Shown here: one piece after another, positions 16,849 to 26,428 of the stretch
How the letters are laid out: each line of letters begins with the position of its first letter
Position numbering within the stretch: the stretch's first letter is position 1
Source of the DNA: Nocardia brevicatena NBRC 12119
Lineage (GTDB): Bacteria; Actinomycetota; Actinomycetes; Mycobacteriales; Mycobacteriaceae
Direction of reading: 5' to 3'
NCBI RefSeq assembly: GCF_000308495.1
Contig: NZ_BAFU01000248.1
Coordinates: 62,001-126,000, forward strand
Length of the DNA stretch: 64,000 nucleotides
The notes under the pieces: model-generated
Told to the model about the DNA's origin: nothing
Databases searched by the model: none
What the model saw: only the letters and a program-made list of their open reading frames with translations
Position numbers and translations under genes: made by a program

Positions 16849-17763
16849 GTGGTAGACCTGAACCTGCATCTGGTCTCATATCTGGTCACGGTGCTCGACG
16901 AGGGCCACTTCGGCCGCGCCGCGCAACGGCTCTACATCAGTCCGCCCGCGTTGAGCCAGCAGATCCGCAAACTCGAGAACAAACTCGGTGTCGAACTGAT
17001 CGACCGGTCGGCGCACCCGTTGCAACCGACCGCGGCCGGGCGCCGCTTCCTGCCCGAGGCGCGTGCCGCGCTCGCCGCCGCCCAGCGAGCGCTCCACACG
17101 GTGCGGGTCGACGGTGAGACGCTTCGCCTCGGCTTCATGACCGCGGCCCTCGGTGCGCGCACCCGGCCACTACTGGACCTGGTGCGCCGGGAAGCGCACG
17201 TCGCTTCCATCCAGCTCGTCGAACTCGCCTGGTCGGAGCAGGCTTCGGCCGTTCGCAACGCCAAGGTGGACGCCTCGCTGATGCGTCCGCCCGTGGCGGA
17301 CGCCAGTGGCCTGCGCCTCGATGTCCTGTGCAAGGAACCCAGGGTCGTGGCCGTACCTGCCACACACCCTCTGGCGGGTAGAACATCGGTCTCGGTCGCC
17401 GATCTCGACGGCGAACCGCACGTGACCGACCAGGAGGCAGACCAGGAGTGGGTTCGCTGGTGGGCATGCGATCCGCGCCCGAGCGGTAGACAAGTCGTTT
17501 ACGGACCCTCCGTACGCACCATGGACGAACTGCTCGAGGTCGTCGCCTCCGGCGCGGCCATCTCGATAACGAGCGGGTTCGTCCAGGACTCCCATCGCCA
17601 TCCCGATGTGGTCTTCGTTCCGATACACGATGTGGAACCGGCATCGCTGTGCCTGTGCACCCGACTGGCGGATACCTCGCCCCTGACCCAGGCGCTCCGG
17701 GACGCCGCACGGCGGATCAACGAACTGAATATTGATCCGTCGGACCTGACATCGATGCCGTGA
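16849..17763 (+). CDS. LysR-family transcriptional regulator
   Basis: The GTG at 16849, after GAGAGAGG, gives 304 residues, the normal LysR length; the open frame upstream has no ribosome site. The winged HTH lies in residues 5-65 with GHFGRAAQRLYISPPALSQQ and IRKLENKLGVELIDRS. Residues 90-300 form the periplasmic-binding-like effector domain. LysR regulators usually activate a divergent operon when bound to a pathway metabolite. The divergent cupin/SDR/SDR/NTF2 operon, with a palindrome in between, is the obvious target. The effector is unknown. Confidence 0.85.
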   Translation: MVDLNLHLVSYLVTVLDEGHFGRAAQRLYISPPALSQQIRKLENKLGVELIDRSAHPLQPTAAGRRFLPEARAALAAAQRALHTVRVDGETLRLGFMTAALGARTRPLLDLVRREAHVASIQLVELAWSEQASAVRNAKVDASLMRPPVADASGLRLDVLCKEPRVVAVPATHPLAGRTSVSVADLDGEPHVTDQEADQEWVRWWACDPRPSGRQVVYGPSVRTMDELLEVVASGAAISITSGFVQDSHRHPDVVFVPIHDVEPASLCLCTRLADTSPLTQALRDAARRINELNIDPSDLTSMP

Positions 17764-18505
17764 CAGGGACGCTCGAAACAAACCGAAATTGCTCATCGTG
17801 GTCGTGTCTATTCGGTTGTGCCGAGAAAGATATGGTTTGCCGGACCTGAAAGCTTTTAATGCCTTCCGGCGGCGCCTCGAATCGCGGCGAGCGTACGGGA
17901 ATGCGGCCTTTCCTTCGCGCACGGCCATGCCGAAGTCGGCCGGCGGGTCGAGTAATTGCCAAGGGGCGAACCCACCGAGTTGTCCGACGCTCGAGCGGAT
18001 CTCCCGGCAGACGGTCGACGCGACCGGGCTGATCCGATCGGATTTCCCGTTCGATTGCAAGGTCGGCTTTCCGTGCCACGGTATCGCCTCCACCGGCAGC
18101 ATCGATGTCCCCGGACGCGGGAGCAAGCCGATACCCGGTTACCACAGCAATCTACCCAGACGCGGTACCGGACCGCGCCGGACAGCAAAACGGTCGACGA
18201 CGTGAGGAAAGCGCCTGCCCGTCCACCGATTTGATCGCGAGAGTGGTCCGAGGCGAATCCTTCCCGCAGATCGGCAAAGCGAACGTCACGGGCCCCGAAC
18301 ATGTGGGCGAAGGCCCGAACGCTCCGCCTGCGATCGCGACGGTGCAGGCGAACAATGTAGTCATGGGTCGATCCACACGCGGTGTGCTGATGAAACGTTG
18401 CGCGCTCCGACGGTTTGTGCGATAAGAACCTGACGAAAGGTGCTCCGGTGGTCCGGGTGTCCATTCGCCGCATCCCGTCCAGCCGCACGAGGAATCGATC
18501 ACATT
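17764..18505. other. Gap without a recognisable gene
   Basis: About 740 bases after the LysR gene. Overlapping open frames exist on both strands but none has protein-like composition, a ribosome site or a known motif. The first 120 bases are visibly AT-richer than the surroundings. It may be old decayed DNA. Nothing further is supported. Confidence 0.4.
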
Positions 18506-19156
18506 ATGGCCGCACCGGTGGTGTTCACCAGCTACTACTCCGACCAGTCGAACGACAACGGTTTCCAGTGGGAGTTCCGCTGTGATCGCTGCAGTACCGA
18601 GTACCGCTCCTCCTACCAGCAGAACTACTTCTCGCGTGGGCGCGGGCTGTTGCGGGTGTTACGAGACCTCTTCGGCGATCACTTCAGCGTGCTGTACAAG
18701 GCATCCTCGGCTGCCGACAGTTACTCCAACGCCTGGGGCGGCTCGGCGTCGAGCACAAAGGACAAGGCATTCGCTACCGCGGTCGACGAAGTCAAACACG
18801 ACTTCCGGCTCTGCGGGGGTTGCGGATCCTGGGTGTGTGCTCGGATCTGCTGGAACGAGCAGGTCGGGCAGTGCGCCCGCTGCTCACCCATGGTCGCCCA
18901 CCAGCTTGCCCAAGCTCAGGCCGAGGCGCGCGAGGTACAGATCCGCGACGCGGCGCACCGGCAGGACTGGGCACAGCAGCACGACGTCGCCACACCGGCG
19001 CGGGTGTCCTGCCCGACCTGCGGCGCGACCACCTCCGGCGGTCACTTCTGCTCCGCCTGTGGCACCGTGCTCGACCTGCGTTCGGATTGCCGCGGCTACG
19101 GACGGGCGGTTCAGGTAGGTGCGGCGTTCTGCTCGAACTGCGGCCGACCCCAGTAA
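18506..19156 (+). CDS. Zinc-ribbon domain protein with a lost ligand
   Basis: The ATG at 18506 gives 216 residues. The N-terminal part has CDRCSTEYRSSY and later CGGCGSWVC and CARC, a treble of CxxC pairs that suggests a zinc-stabilised domain. The C-terminus holds a classical zinc ribbon, CPTCGATT with FCSACG, then a second ribbon CRGYG with FCSNCGRPQ. In that last ribbon the expected CxxC reads CRGY, so one ligand is Tyr (TAC where TGC is expected). Such proteins are usually cytosolic adaptor or nucleic-acid-binding proteins. No operon partner is seen. Confidence 0.7.
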   Translation: MAAPVVFTSYYSDQSNDNGFQWEFRCDRCSTEYRSSYQQNYFSRGRGLLRVLRDLFGDHFSVLYKASSAADSYSNAWGGSASSTKDKAFATAVDEVKHDFRLCGGCGSWVCARICWNEQVGQCARCSPMVAHQLAQAQAEAREVQIRDAAHRQDWAQQHDVATPARVSCPTCGATTSGGHFCSACGTVLDLRSDCRGYGRAVQVGAAFCSNCGRPQ

Positions 19157-19559
19157 ATTCCGGTACCGCTGCGGCGAACTCGCGGTGAGTCCCGGCCGAC
19201 CTCTGCGGATGTCCCAGGGTTGGTGACAAGATGGGACGGGGTCGATACTTCTGCTCGGCGGGCATCCAGCACCATCGACCAGTACGCGCCGACAGGGTGC
19301 GCGCGCACGTGGTGATGTGCTGGTGGCCGTTACCGGACCAGATGAGGGATTGTGACCGACGGCCGGAGGAGTCGTCGCGCTGCTGTCAACGGATATGCAG
19401 AAGCCTTTCGGTTACGTCCATGCGCCACTGCCGGTCCGGGCTCGGCGTCGAAGCGGCGGTTGACCGGGTCCGGGTGTGGACCGGCCTGCCGATCCTGTGT
19501 CGTGCAACCTCGGCGGCGTCGGAAGATCCCGGCCGGTTCAGCGACCACCGGGAACACTA
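19157..19559. other. Gap without a recognisable gene
   Basis: About 400 bases between the zinc-ribbon gene and an IS3 remnant. It could hold decayed sequence of the same insertion element, but no OrfB motif was found in any frame. Confidence 0.35.
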
Positions 19560-19740
19560 TTTCGGGAGGACGTTCTCCCGCGCAAAATACGCCGCCGCCT
19601 TGCGCAGCACCTCGTTCTCGAGCTCGAACCGGTAAGTCCTGCGCCGCAGCTCGGCCGGATCCTTGCGTTCAGCGCTGGTCACTCCGTCGCGTGCGCCTTC
19701 GTCGATGTCGGCTCGTTGTCGTATCGGTGACTGTGGTCTT
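19560..19740 (-). pseudogene. IS3-family OrfA transposase remnant
   Basis: The minus strand encodes IRQRADIDEGARDGVTSAER and then FELENEVLRKAAAYFAREN, the C-terminal coiled-coil end of IS3-type OrfA proteins. Only about 60 residues remain; the N-terminal HTH and all of OrfB are missing. It marks an old insertion upstream of hoxX. Confidence 0.75.
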
Positions 19741-20001
19741 CTCTCCCGCGGCTGCGCGTTTGGCGTTCATATCCCGAATGCGCGTGTCCAGATGCGCGGC
19801 GACCTTGTCGGTGCTCTCGTGCCGCTCGTCTCAGGCCCGCTTCTGCTGAAATTCCTACGGGGCAACGTCGTCGGGGACAGGCAACCCGGTTCGGGGTATG
19901 AGGCGAACCGCGACGAGGTGCGGATCGGCCGCAGGACGGCTATTTTCAGACGACACCAATATGAGGTATCGATGTTTCATATCAGATGATGGAGGGCGAC
20001 A

Positions 20002-21696
20002 GTGCGCATTCTTTTGGTCGCTAGTGCATTCAACAGCCTTACCCAGCGCGTATACACCGAACTGTGCACCCGCGATCACTACGTTGGTGTCGAGCTGGCC
20101 CTCGACGACGACCTGTTGCGCGCACGAGTGGCGGCCTTCCACCCGAAGCTGATCCTCGCACCCATGCTCACCACGGCGATTCCGAAGGACATCTGGTCCG
20201 CGCACACGGTGTTGATCATGCACCCGGGACCGAAGGGGGACCGCGGGCCCTCATCCCTCGACTGGGCCATCCACGAAGGCGAACACGAGTGGGGCGTCAC
20301 AGTGCTTCAGGCGATCGAGGAGATGGATGCAGGCCCGATCTGGGCCTCGGTACCGTTCACCGTCCAGCCCTGCGGCAAAAGCGAACTGTACCGCAACGAG
20401 CTCGCCGACGCCGCCGTGCGGGCTGTGCTACTCGCGGTCGACCGCTTCGCCGATGGCCGGTTCGAGCCCGAGCCTCTGGACTACCGTCGTCCGGATGTCC
20501 GGGGACAACTGCGTCCCTATCACGATCAGCGGATACGCCGGATCGACTGGACAGCCGACGACACCGCAGTCGTGTTGCGGAAGCTGCGCGCCGCCGATTC
20601 GCAACCGGGTGTCCTGGACGAGCTGTACGGGCGGGAGTACTACCTGCACGGCGGCCACGGCGAGGATCGGTTGCGCGGCGTTCCGGGCACCGTGATAGCC
20701 ACCCGAGACGGCGCGATCTGTCGGGCCACTGTCGATGGCGCGGTATGGCTGCCGCAGCTGCGTCCCCGCCGTGTGGCAGGCGGCCCACCGACGTTCAAGC
20801 AGCCCGCCACCGACGCGCTCGGGTCCGAACTGCCCGCATCGGTTCCGGAAGTCCCGGTCGCACCTGCCGCGGCCGCCTTCCGTGATACCTGGTCCGAGCT
20901 TCGCTACCGGGAAGAGGGCACCGTCGGTTACCTCGAGTTCTCCTTTCCCGGCGGCGCGATGAGTACTCGCCAATGCCGTAGGCTGCTGGCAGCCTTCCGG
21001 CAGGCGTGTGCGCGGCCGATCGATGTACTCGTACTCGGCCCGGGCCGAGACTTCTTCTCCAACGGCATCCACCTGAACGTAATCGAGGCGGCCGACGACC
21101 CGGCCGAGGAATCCTGGCTCAACATCAACGCCATGAACGACTTGGTGGAAGCGATACTCACCACCACGGACAAGTTCGTGATCTCGGCGGTGGCAGGAAA
21201 TGCGGCGGCCGGCGGTGTGATGCTGGCGCTGGCCGCCGATGAGGTCTGGTGCCGCGAATCTGTCGTATTGAATCCGCACTATCGGCTGATGGGTCTGCAT
21301 GGTTCGGAATATTGGACCTACACACTGCCCCGGCGTGTCGGCGCGGCCGAGGCCGAGCGCCTGATGCGAGAAGCTCTTCCTGTTGGTACCCGAGACGCCG
21401 CGACGCTCGGCCTGGCAGACCGCGTCCTACCCGGTAGCGCCGAGATTTTCTGGATCTCGATACGACGTGCGGCGACAGAGCTGGCCGACAGCCCGGAGTT
21501 GGCGAGCCTCCTCGTGGCGAAGAAGCAACGCCGAGCCGCCGACGAGGCAATCAAGCCATTGGCCGCCTACCGCGGCGAGGAGCTGAGCCATATGCGCCGC
21601 AACTTCTTCGCCCCAGGTGAGCCCTACCATGAGCTGCGGCGACACTTCGTGCACGCAGTGCGCCCCACCCGAACACCACCGCATCTGCTCGGCTGA
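20002..21696 (+). CDS. hoxX: HoxX-type NiFe-hydrogenase maturation protein (CO ligand synthesis)
   Basis: This 564-residue two-domain protein matches HoxX. Residues 1-270 are a formyl-tetrahydrofolate transferase-like domain (HPGPKGDRGPSSLDWAI). Residues 300-560 are a crotonase-like domain (GPGRDFFSNGIHLNVIEA, AGNAAAGGVMLALAADEVW and VVLNPHYRLMGLHGSEYW). HoxX is proposed to move formyl from formyl-THF to CoA and dehydrate formyl-CoA to CO, the active-site ligand, in aerobes. The GTG start follows GGAGG by 7 bases. No hydrogenase structural or hyp genes lie nearby, so it is an orphan here. The protein looks complete. Confidence 0.85.
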   Translation: MRILLVASAFNSLTQRVYTELCTRDHYVGVELALDDDLLRARVAAFHPKLILAPMLTTAIPKDIWSAHTVLIMHPGPKGDRGPSSLDWAIHEGEHEWGVTVLQAIEEMDAGPIWASVPFTVQPCGKSELYRNELADAAVRAVLLAVDRFADGRFEPEPLDYRRPDVRGQLRPYHDQRIRRIDWTADDTAVVLRKLRAADSQPGVLDELYGREYYLHGGHGEDRLRGVPGTVIATRDGAICRATVDGAVWLPQLRPRRVAGGPPTFKQPATDALGSELPASVPEVPVAPAAAAFRDTWSELRYREEGTVGYLEFSFPGGAMSTRQCRRLLAAFRQACARPIDVLVLGPGRDFFSNGIHLNVIEAADDPAEESWLNINAMNDLVEAILTTTDKFVISAVAGNAAAGGVMLALAADEVWCRESVVLNPHYRLMGLHGSEYWTYTLPRRVGAAEAERLMREALPVGTRDAATLGLADRVLPGSAEIFWISIRRAATELADSPELASLLVAKKQRRAADEAIKPLAAYRGEELSHMRRNFFAPGEPYHELRRHFVHAVRPTRTPPHLLG

Positions 21697-21811
21697 TCCC
21701 CACACGCCACGCTTGCCCCCAACCGACAACCGTTCTCCAACCCTCGACAGCCGGGCCTCTTCGTCCTCGGATTGCTTTTATCCGAGACCGCATTGGCCAC
21801 GGAGTATCTAC

Positions 21812-22429
21812 GTGCTGAAACTCGATCACTTCAGCGCCGGATGGATAACCTCCGCCCTGGCCTACACCATGTCGGTCGTCGGACCCGTCCTCGGTCTGCG
21901 ATGCGCAGTCCATGCCCGATCGTCCGAGTGGCGCGGCGGCCGGCTCGTCGCCGCAACTGTCGCTCTCGGTGGTGCCGGAATCCGGGTCATACACTTCACC
22001 GCGATGCTCGGCTTTTCCACCTACGGTGGGAGGATCCGCTACCACGTGCCGATGACCGTGTTCAGCGCGACGGTAGCGATCGTGGTGGTGTGGCTCGGAC
22101 TGTCGATCGTCGTGCGTGGCCGGCGGGAGAGTTCGATGCTGCCACTCGGGGGCGCCACCACCGACTTCGATGTGGCCGTCATGCACTACATCGGCATGTA
22201 CACGATGAACACCGACGCGGGCATCGAATGCCTGCGCGTATCGGCGGCTCATCGTCGCTGCCACCTCGGTTCGGCGCCATTGCGGGGGCGGCTGTCACCT
22301 GGTCTGGGTGGCACACCCCTCGAATGCGCCACTGGCGTCCCGGGACTCGCCGCTGGATGTATCCCTGTAACGCTTATGGCAGTCGGTCCGACACTTATGA
22401 CAACAGTTGGAGGACAGCAATATTCGTAA
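21812..22429 (+). pseudogene. MHYT-domain membrane protein, decayed
   Basis: From GTG 21812 the frame reads LKLDHFSAGWITSALAYTMS, then VIHFTAMLGFS in place of one MHYT motif, and VAVMHYIGMYTMNT, as in MHYT integral-membrane proteins whose motifs are thought to sense gases through copper. After about residue 133 the hydrophobic pattern stops. A matching continuation (LIVAATSV) appears in another frame, so a frameshift near 22230 is likely. The usual later segments are lost, and probably non-functional. Confidence 0.7.
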
Positions 22430-22530
22430 CGTCACGATGCCGTGGTGCGCCGGTTTCGGTGCGCCGATGATCACGTGCACGAACGAATATCGAAACCGCA
22501 GCTTGCTCAAGGACCTTCGAGGAGTGCGCA

Positions 22531-23232
22531 ATGAACGTCGGACTATCGGCTGTGGTGTCGATCGCTGCAACCGTCGTGATCGCAACCGCCGCATGCGGCA
22601 CCGACTCGGGCACATCAGCCGGAGCTCCAACGTCGGCGGGGAGTACGATCACCGCGTCACCGGCGGGTCCGGCGGGGGCACGGACCCCAGCGGTCGGCGA
22701 ACAGCCGGGGGCGGCGCCACAACCGGCTACGGCGCCACAACCGCCTCCTGAGGCCACGGCGGCTCCCGAACCACCCGCTGCGACGACCGAGTCTCCCAGC
22801 ACGCAGGCGGCGCCGGAGGGTAGTGGCCACGGCCTGTGCTTCGACGCCAACTCGGCGCTCGCGGCGGCCGCGGTCACCAGATTGGCCGCGCCGACCGGCG
22901 GCGGGTCCTGGACAATCCAAGGGGCGAGCGAGGATCCGATCGCGGCGGGATGTTCCGGGGTGCTGTCGTGGATGACGGTGGAATGGCCGGGAATTCATCC
23001 CGGCACGCATGTTCTGTTCTTCACCGGCGGAAAGTATCTGGGGACCGCGAGTACGCAGCCGTACGCGTACACGACAGTGCTGGGCAAGACCCGCGACACG
23101 GTGTCGGTGCAGTACCGCTGGCCGGAGAAGAGCGACCCGCTGTGCTGCCCGCAGGGAGGACCGAGCGTCGTGACGTTCACCCTGAGCGGCACCACCGTGC
23201 AGGCGAACGGACAGTTCCCGCCGGACAACTGA
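22531..23232 (+). CDS. LppP/LprE-type lipoprotein
   Basis: This 233-residue protein starts with a lipoprotein signal (VVSIAATVVIATAAC, lipobox Cys at residue 22), then a Pro/Ala/Thr-rich linker to about residue 95 that would span the cell wall. The globular domain (HGLCFDANSALAAAAVTRLA, then TVEWPGIHPGTHVLFFTGGK and YLGTASTQPYAYTTVLGKTR) resembles the mycobacterial LppP/LprE family, whose biochemical function is unknown. It should be anchored on the outer face of the membrane. It stands alone, with remnants on both sides. Confidence 0.75.
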   Translation: MNVGLSAVVSIAATVVIATAACGTDSGTSAGAPTSAGSTITASPAGPAGARTPAVGEQPGAAPQPATAPQPPPEATAAPEPPAATTESPSTQAAPEGSGHGLCFDANSALAAAAVTRLAAPTGGGSWTIQGASEDPIAAGCSGVLSWMTVEWPGIHPGTHVLFFTGGKYLGTASTQPYAYTTVLGKTRDTVSVQYRWPEKSDPLCCPQGGPSVVTFTLSGTTVQANGQFPPDN

Positions 23233-23449
23233 ACAGTCCGGCCGATCCTGCTGGATTTCGCTTTCCCTCAACGCCCGGCTACAATGCGGCGAGCAGTCCT
23301 TGGTCGAGTCGGCTCGCAGTGTGGTGCCGGTATTGTCCACCGGTCATTTTCTGCGGGCCGCTCGCCGAACCCTGCGTGCGTGTCTCCACGCATCCCAGCA
23401 CCCGCCGGTAGCCTCGAGTGCCGAAATATTGGATCTCCGCGGTTGTGTC

Positions 23450-23795
23450 GTGCGCGCGCCGCCTGGGCCGGAAACTGTAGGAGACCGGCAAAAGTCGGCC
23501 TCGAGATCTCGGCGTGGTGGCCGAGGCGGTTGATCACGGCGACGATGTCATTGCCGAACACCTCGCCCCAACAGCCGAGACCTTGCTGCTGGTCACGATC
23601 AGTGAGGCGCGTTCGTGGCGGGAGGAGACCAGTTGGAAGAACAGCTTGGCGGCTTCGTTCTCCAACGAGATGTGCACAGCCGACCTCGTCGACGACCAGC
23701 AGCGGGCAGCGGCAGAGCTTGATCAGCTCGGCCTTCGACCGGCCCGCATGGTGGGCCCCGGCCAGGCGGAAAGATGTCCAGCGGGGCCGCCTCAC
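23450..23795 (-). pseudogene. istB: IstB (IS21 helper ATPase) remnant with frameshifts
   Basis: Pieces of IstB are found in successive frames of the minus strand: AELIKLCRCPLLVVDEVG (Walker B region), then in a second frame ISLENEAAKLFFQLVSSRHE and RASLIVTSSK, then in a third WGEVFGNDIVAVINRLGHHA. At least two frameshifts separate them and the Walker A region is absent. It is a clear IS21-family remnant; no IstA was recognised nearby. Confidence 0.8.
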
Positions 23796-24040
23796 TGACC
23801 CGATGGATGGCGAGACACCCGCCTACACCGCACACTCATCCACGGGTTCAACCGGCGCGCAGGCTGAACCGCGACAGCGTCCACCGGGTCTCGGCATTGC
23901 GCTGGTTTCGATGGAGATATCGCCCTCCGGCAACCCTGAGCGCGCCCATGACGCGAATCTCTTCCCGGCTCTGGACCGGCGCGCCTGGACAGTCCCTGAC
24001 TACCCGGTCGCTCGAGACCTGAAGCCCTGGCGGCAACGGC

Positions 24041-24658
24041 TCACACCCGACGCTGCGGATTCCTGCCCATACGGTGCAACAGCCGGTCCTGCGGAGATGC
24101 GTCGTCAGTGAGTGCGCATGCAGGAGCGGCGAAGAACCGATGCGTCGTCTCCGCGGCGACCGGTGTTTCCGTCAAACCAGCGTAGATCGCTTCGAGATTG
24201 TCATCGATCCACGCGATCAGGCCGGGATCGAGGTGATCATCGACACCCACGGCCCGCGCGAGCTCCCATGCGTGAATGGCGGTATCCGTGGTGCGCACAG
24301 CCAGCGCTTGTTGCCCGGACACTCGACCCAAGGGGTAATCCAGTAGCTGCTGCAGCGCTCCAGGCCGGCCGAACGCGTCGGCGCATTCCCGCACCGACGC
24401 GGCATACGCGATAACCGGGTCGCCACTCAGAGCGTCGACGTCTCGCATCCGCAGAAAATCTGCGCCGGTGCCACCTGTCGGCAAACCGACGTAACTCAGA
24501 TTCCCCCGGGTCATGTGATTGACCAGCTGACGCACGTTCCACTCCGTGCACGGAGTCGGCGACGTCCATTGCCCGGGGCGGACCGATCGCAATCTCCATT
24601 CGAACTCGGCACTGGCCGTGACGAACCGATCGATAATCCCTGTCAGTACGTCGGTCAT
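24041..24658 (-). CDS. DinB-like TIGR03086-type metal-binding protein
   Basis: The ATG at 24658 gives 205 residues. WTSPTPCTEWNVRQLVNHMT near residues 32-51 is the signature of the mycothiol-dependent maleylpyruvate-isomerase-like domain, with His as a metal ligand; TTDTAIHAWELARAVG supplies another conserved His. These proteins are four-helix-bundle, probably thiol-linked enzymes. The substrate is unknown. It is flanked by an IS21 remnant and an IS5-type remnant, so it may be the survivor of a larger unit. Confidence 0.78.
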   Translation of the reverse strand: MTDVLTGIIDRFVTASAEFEWRLRSVRPGQWTSPTPCTEWNVRQLVNHMTRGNLSYVGLPTGGTGADFLRMRDVDALSGDPVIAYAASVRECADAFGRPGALQQLLDYPLGRVSGQQALAVRTTDTAIHAWELARAVGVDDHLDPGLIAWIDDNLEAIYAGLTETPVAAETTHRFFAAPACALTDDASPQDRLLHRMGRNPQRRV

Positions 24659-24813
24659 ATCGACCAATCCGACTTTCGCCGGCAACTCATGCCGGCGGAT
24701 ACCCGACATCACATTCCATTGTGGACTCGACGATCATGCGGGCCCATCGACACGTAGCCGGTGCCCGCCGTGACCACAACGGCCAAGCCGAACCGCCGGG
24801 CGGCTCCGGTGGG

Positions 24814-25311
24814 TGCGAGCCCGACGACCACACACTCGGCCGGTCATGAGGCGGATGGACGACGAAGCTGCATCCGGCGTGCGAGGCCGGTTGCCGGGTG
24901 ATGGGAATGCCGGTCATCGCCGAGCAGGCCGGAGACGGCCCACAACTCACAGCGATCCTCGACCGGGTCGAGGTACCCAAACCCGGTGGAGGCCGGGCAC
25001 AGACCGGGCCGGGTGTTGGCCGGCAAGGCCTATCCCAGTCGCACAACCGCGTGTGGCTGCGACGGCGCCGGATCAAGGCCACGATCCCGGTGCCGGCCGA
25101 TCAAGCCGTCCACCGCCGCGCTCGCGGCCGCGCCGGTGGACGGCCACCTGCGTTCGGCTCGATGCTCTCTCGCGACCGCAACACCGTCGAACGCGGCACC
25201 AACCAGCTCGAACTACACCTGGCAGTCGCGACCCGGTTCGACAAACTCGCGGTTCGCTACCTGGAGACCATCCACGTCGCCGCCATCAACCAATGGCTCC
25301 GCCACGAATGA
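24814..25311 (+). pseudogene. IS5-type transposase remnant
   Basis: The frame reads CEPDDHTLGRS, a TGA stop at 24847-24849 where Arg is expected, then GGWTTKLHPACEA, EQAGDGPQLTAILDRVEVPK, and the C-terminal block RRRRIKATIPVPADQAV, SRDRNTVERGTNQL and HLAVATRFDKLAVRYLET. A short middle part (VLAGKAYPS) is in another frame, showing two compensating indels. The N-terminal third is missing. It cannot produce an active transposase. Confidence 0.85.
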
Positions 25312-25341
25312 GAGTGGGCGGTCCGCCGGTCCGCCCACTCT
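25311..25341. terminator. Hairpin after the transposase remnant
   Basis: An 11-bp perfect stem (AGAGTGGGCGG pairing with CCGCCCACTCT) with a 9-nt loop begins at the stop of the IS5-type remnant. It may be that element's terminator or part of its end. Confidence 0.4.
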
Positions 25342-25430
25342 CGATCACTTCGACACACACCCTGGACCTGGACGACACAGCACACCAACGTCCAACAAAA
25401 GACAGCGCGCCGCACCTCAGCGACCCCGCG

Positions 25431-26168
25431 CCACCCGATGGCCACAAGTTCGTCGTCGGTGCCGAGGCCATGCAGCGGGCGGCCTGGTGGACGAATCTGT
25501 CGGAGACGACGTTCGTGCTGCCACCCACGACCCTGGAGGCCGACTACCGGTTGCGGACCTTCACCCCCGGTGGCGAGCTCTCATTCGCCGGCCACCCCAC
25601 GCTCGGCTCCGCGCATGCCTGGCCCGAGCACGGCGGAACCCCACGAAACGCCGATCGGGTCGTGCAGGAATGCAGTGCGGGACCGGTCGAGGTGCGCCGC
25701 GGCGACGGTTGCCGTCGTTCGCTGCTCCGCCCACGCGCCGCGCGGGGATCTCGAGGAGCAATATCTGGAGCGGATCGTTACGGCGCTCGGCATCGACAGC
25801 GACCGAGTGCCGACCCACCAGTGGGTGGACAACGGCCCCGGCTGGGCCGTAGCGCGGCCGGCGACCGCTCAGGAGGTGCTCGACCTGGAGCCGGACCTGT
25901 CACAGATACCGATCGCGATGGTCGGTGCGATCGGCTCCTACCCGGACGGGTCGGAGCACGCGTCCGAGATGCGCACGTTTGCGCCCGTCATCGGGGTAGC
26001 CGAGGACCCTGTCTGCGGCAGCATGAACGCCTCGGTCGGGCAGTGGCTCGCCCAACCGGCGCAGTATCGGGCAGCTACCGCCTCTCCCGAGGCCGCCGGT
26101 TGGGCCGGGCCGGTGACATCACGATCACCGACGGGTTGCCGATGTTTCCATCGGCGCCGGCAGGGTAG
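25431..26168 (+). pseudogene. PhzF-family epimerase/isomerase, frameshifted
   Basis: Sequence typical of PhzF proteins is spread over two frames: AMQRAAWWTNLSETTFVLPP and FTPGGELSFAGHPTLGSAHA (catalytic-domain motif) to about 25690; then in another frame QWVDNGPGWAVARPATAQEV and VAEDPVCGSMNASVGQWL; then back to the first frame with LGRAGDITITDGLPMF. The N-terminal catalytic Glu region is missing, cut near the IS5-type remnant. PhzF proteins are isomerases of small metabolites. Two frameshifts and the truncation make it a pseudogene. Confidence 0.82.
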
Positions 26169-26428
26169 TCGACTGCACACCGCGAGATCGGGATCGCAGA
26201 CAAGCAGTATGCAGATGTATGGCCTCGACGTGGCCGCGATGGTCCGCTGTCTCGAAGGGAAACGGACATGTAGGTGTTGGTCGCGCAGTCACATCTTCGG
26301 GTCGGCATCTCGGGCGGCCCACCGATTGGAAGGAAATTCGGTATGCGGTGTATTCAGTGTCTTTGCCCCGAAAACCGGCGGGCTCGGTGCATCGCGTCGA
26401 TGTTCCGCTGGGCCGGTGGTGGGTGACG

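Noticed and set aside
22681-22800. CRISPR-like or tandem DNA repeat in the lipoprotein gene
   Set aside because: The Pro/Ala/Thr-rich linker gives repetitive codons, but there are no regular direct repeats with spacers.
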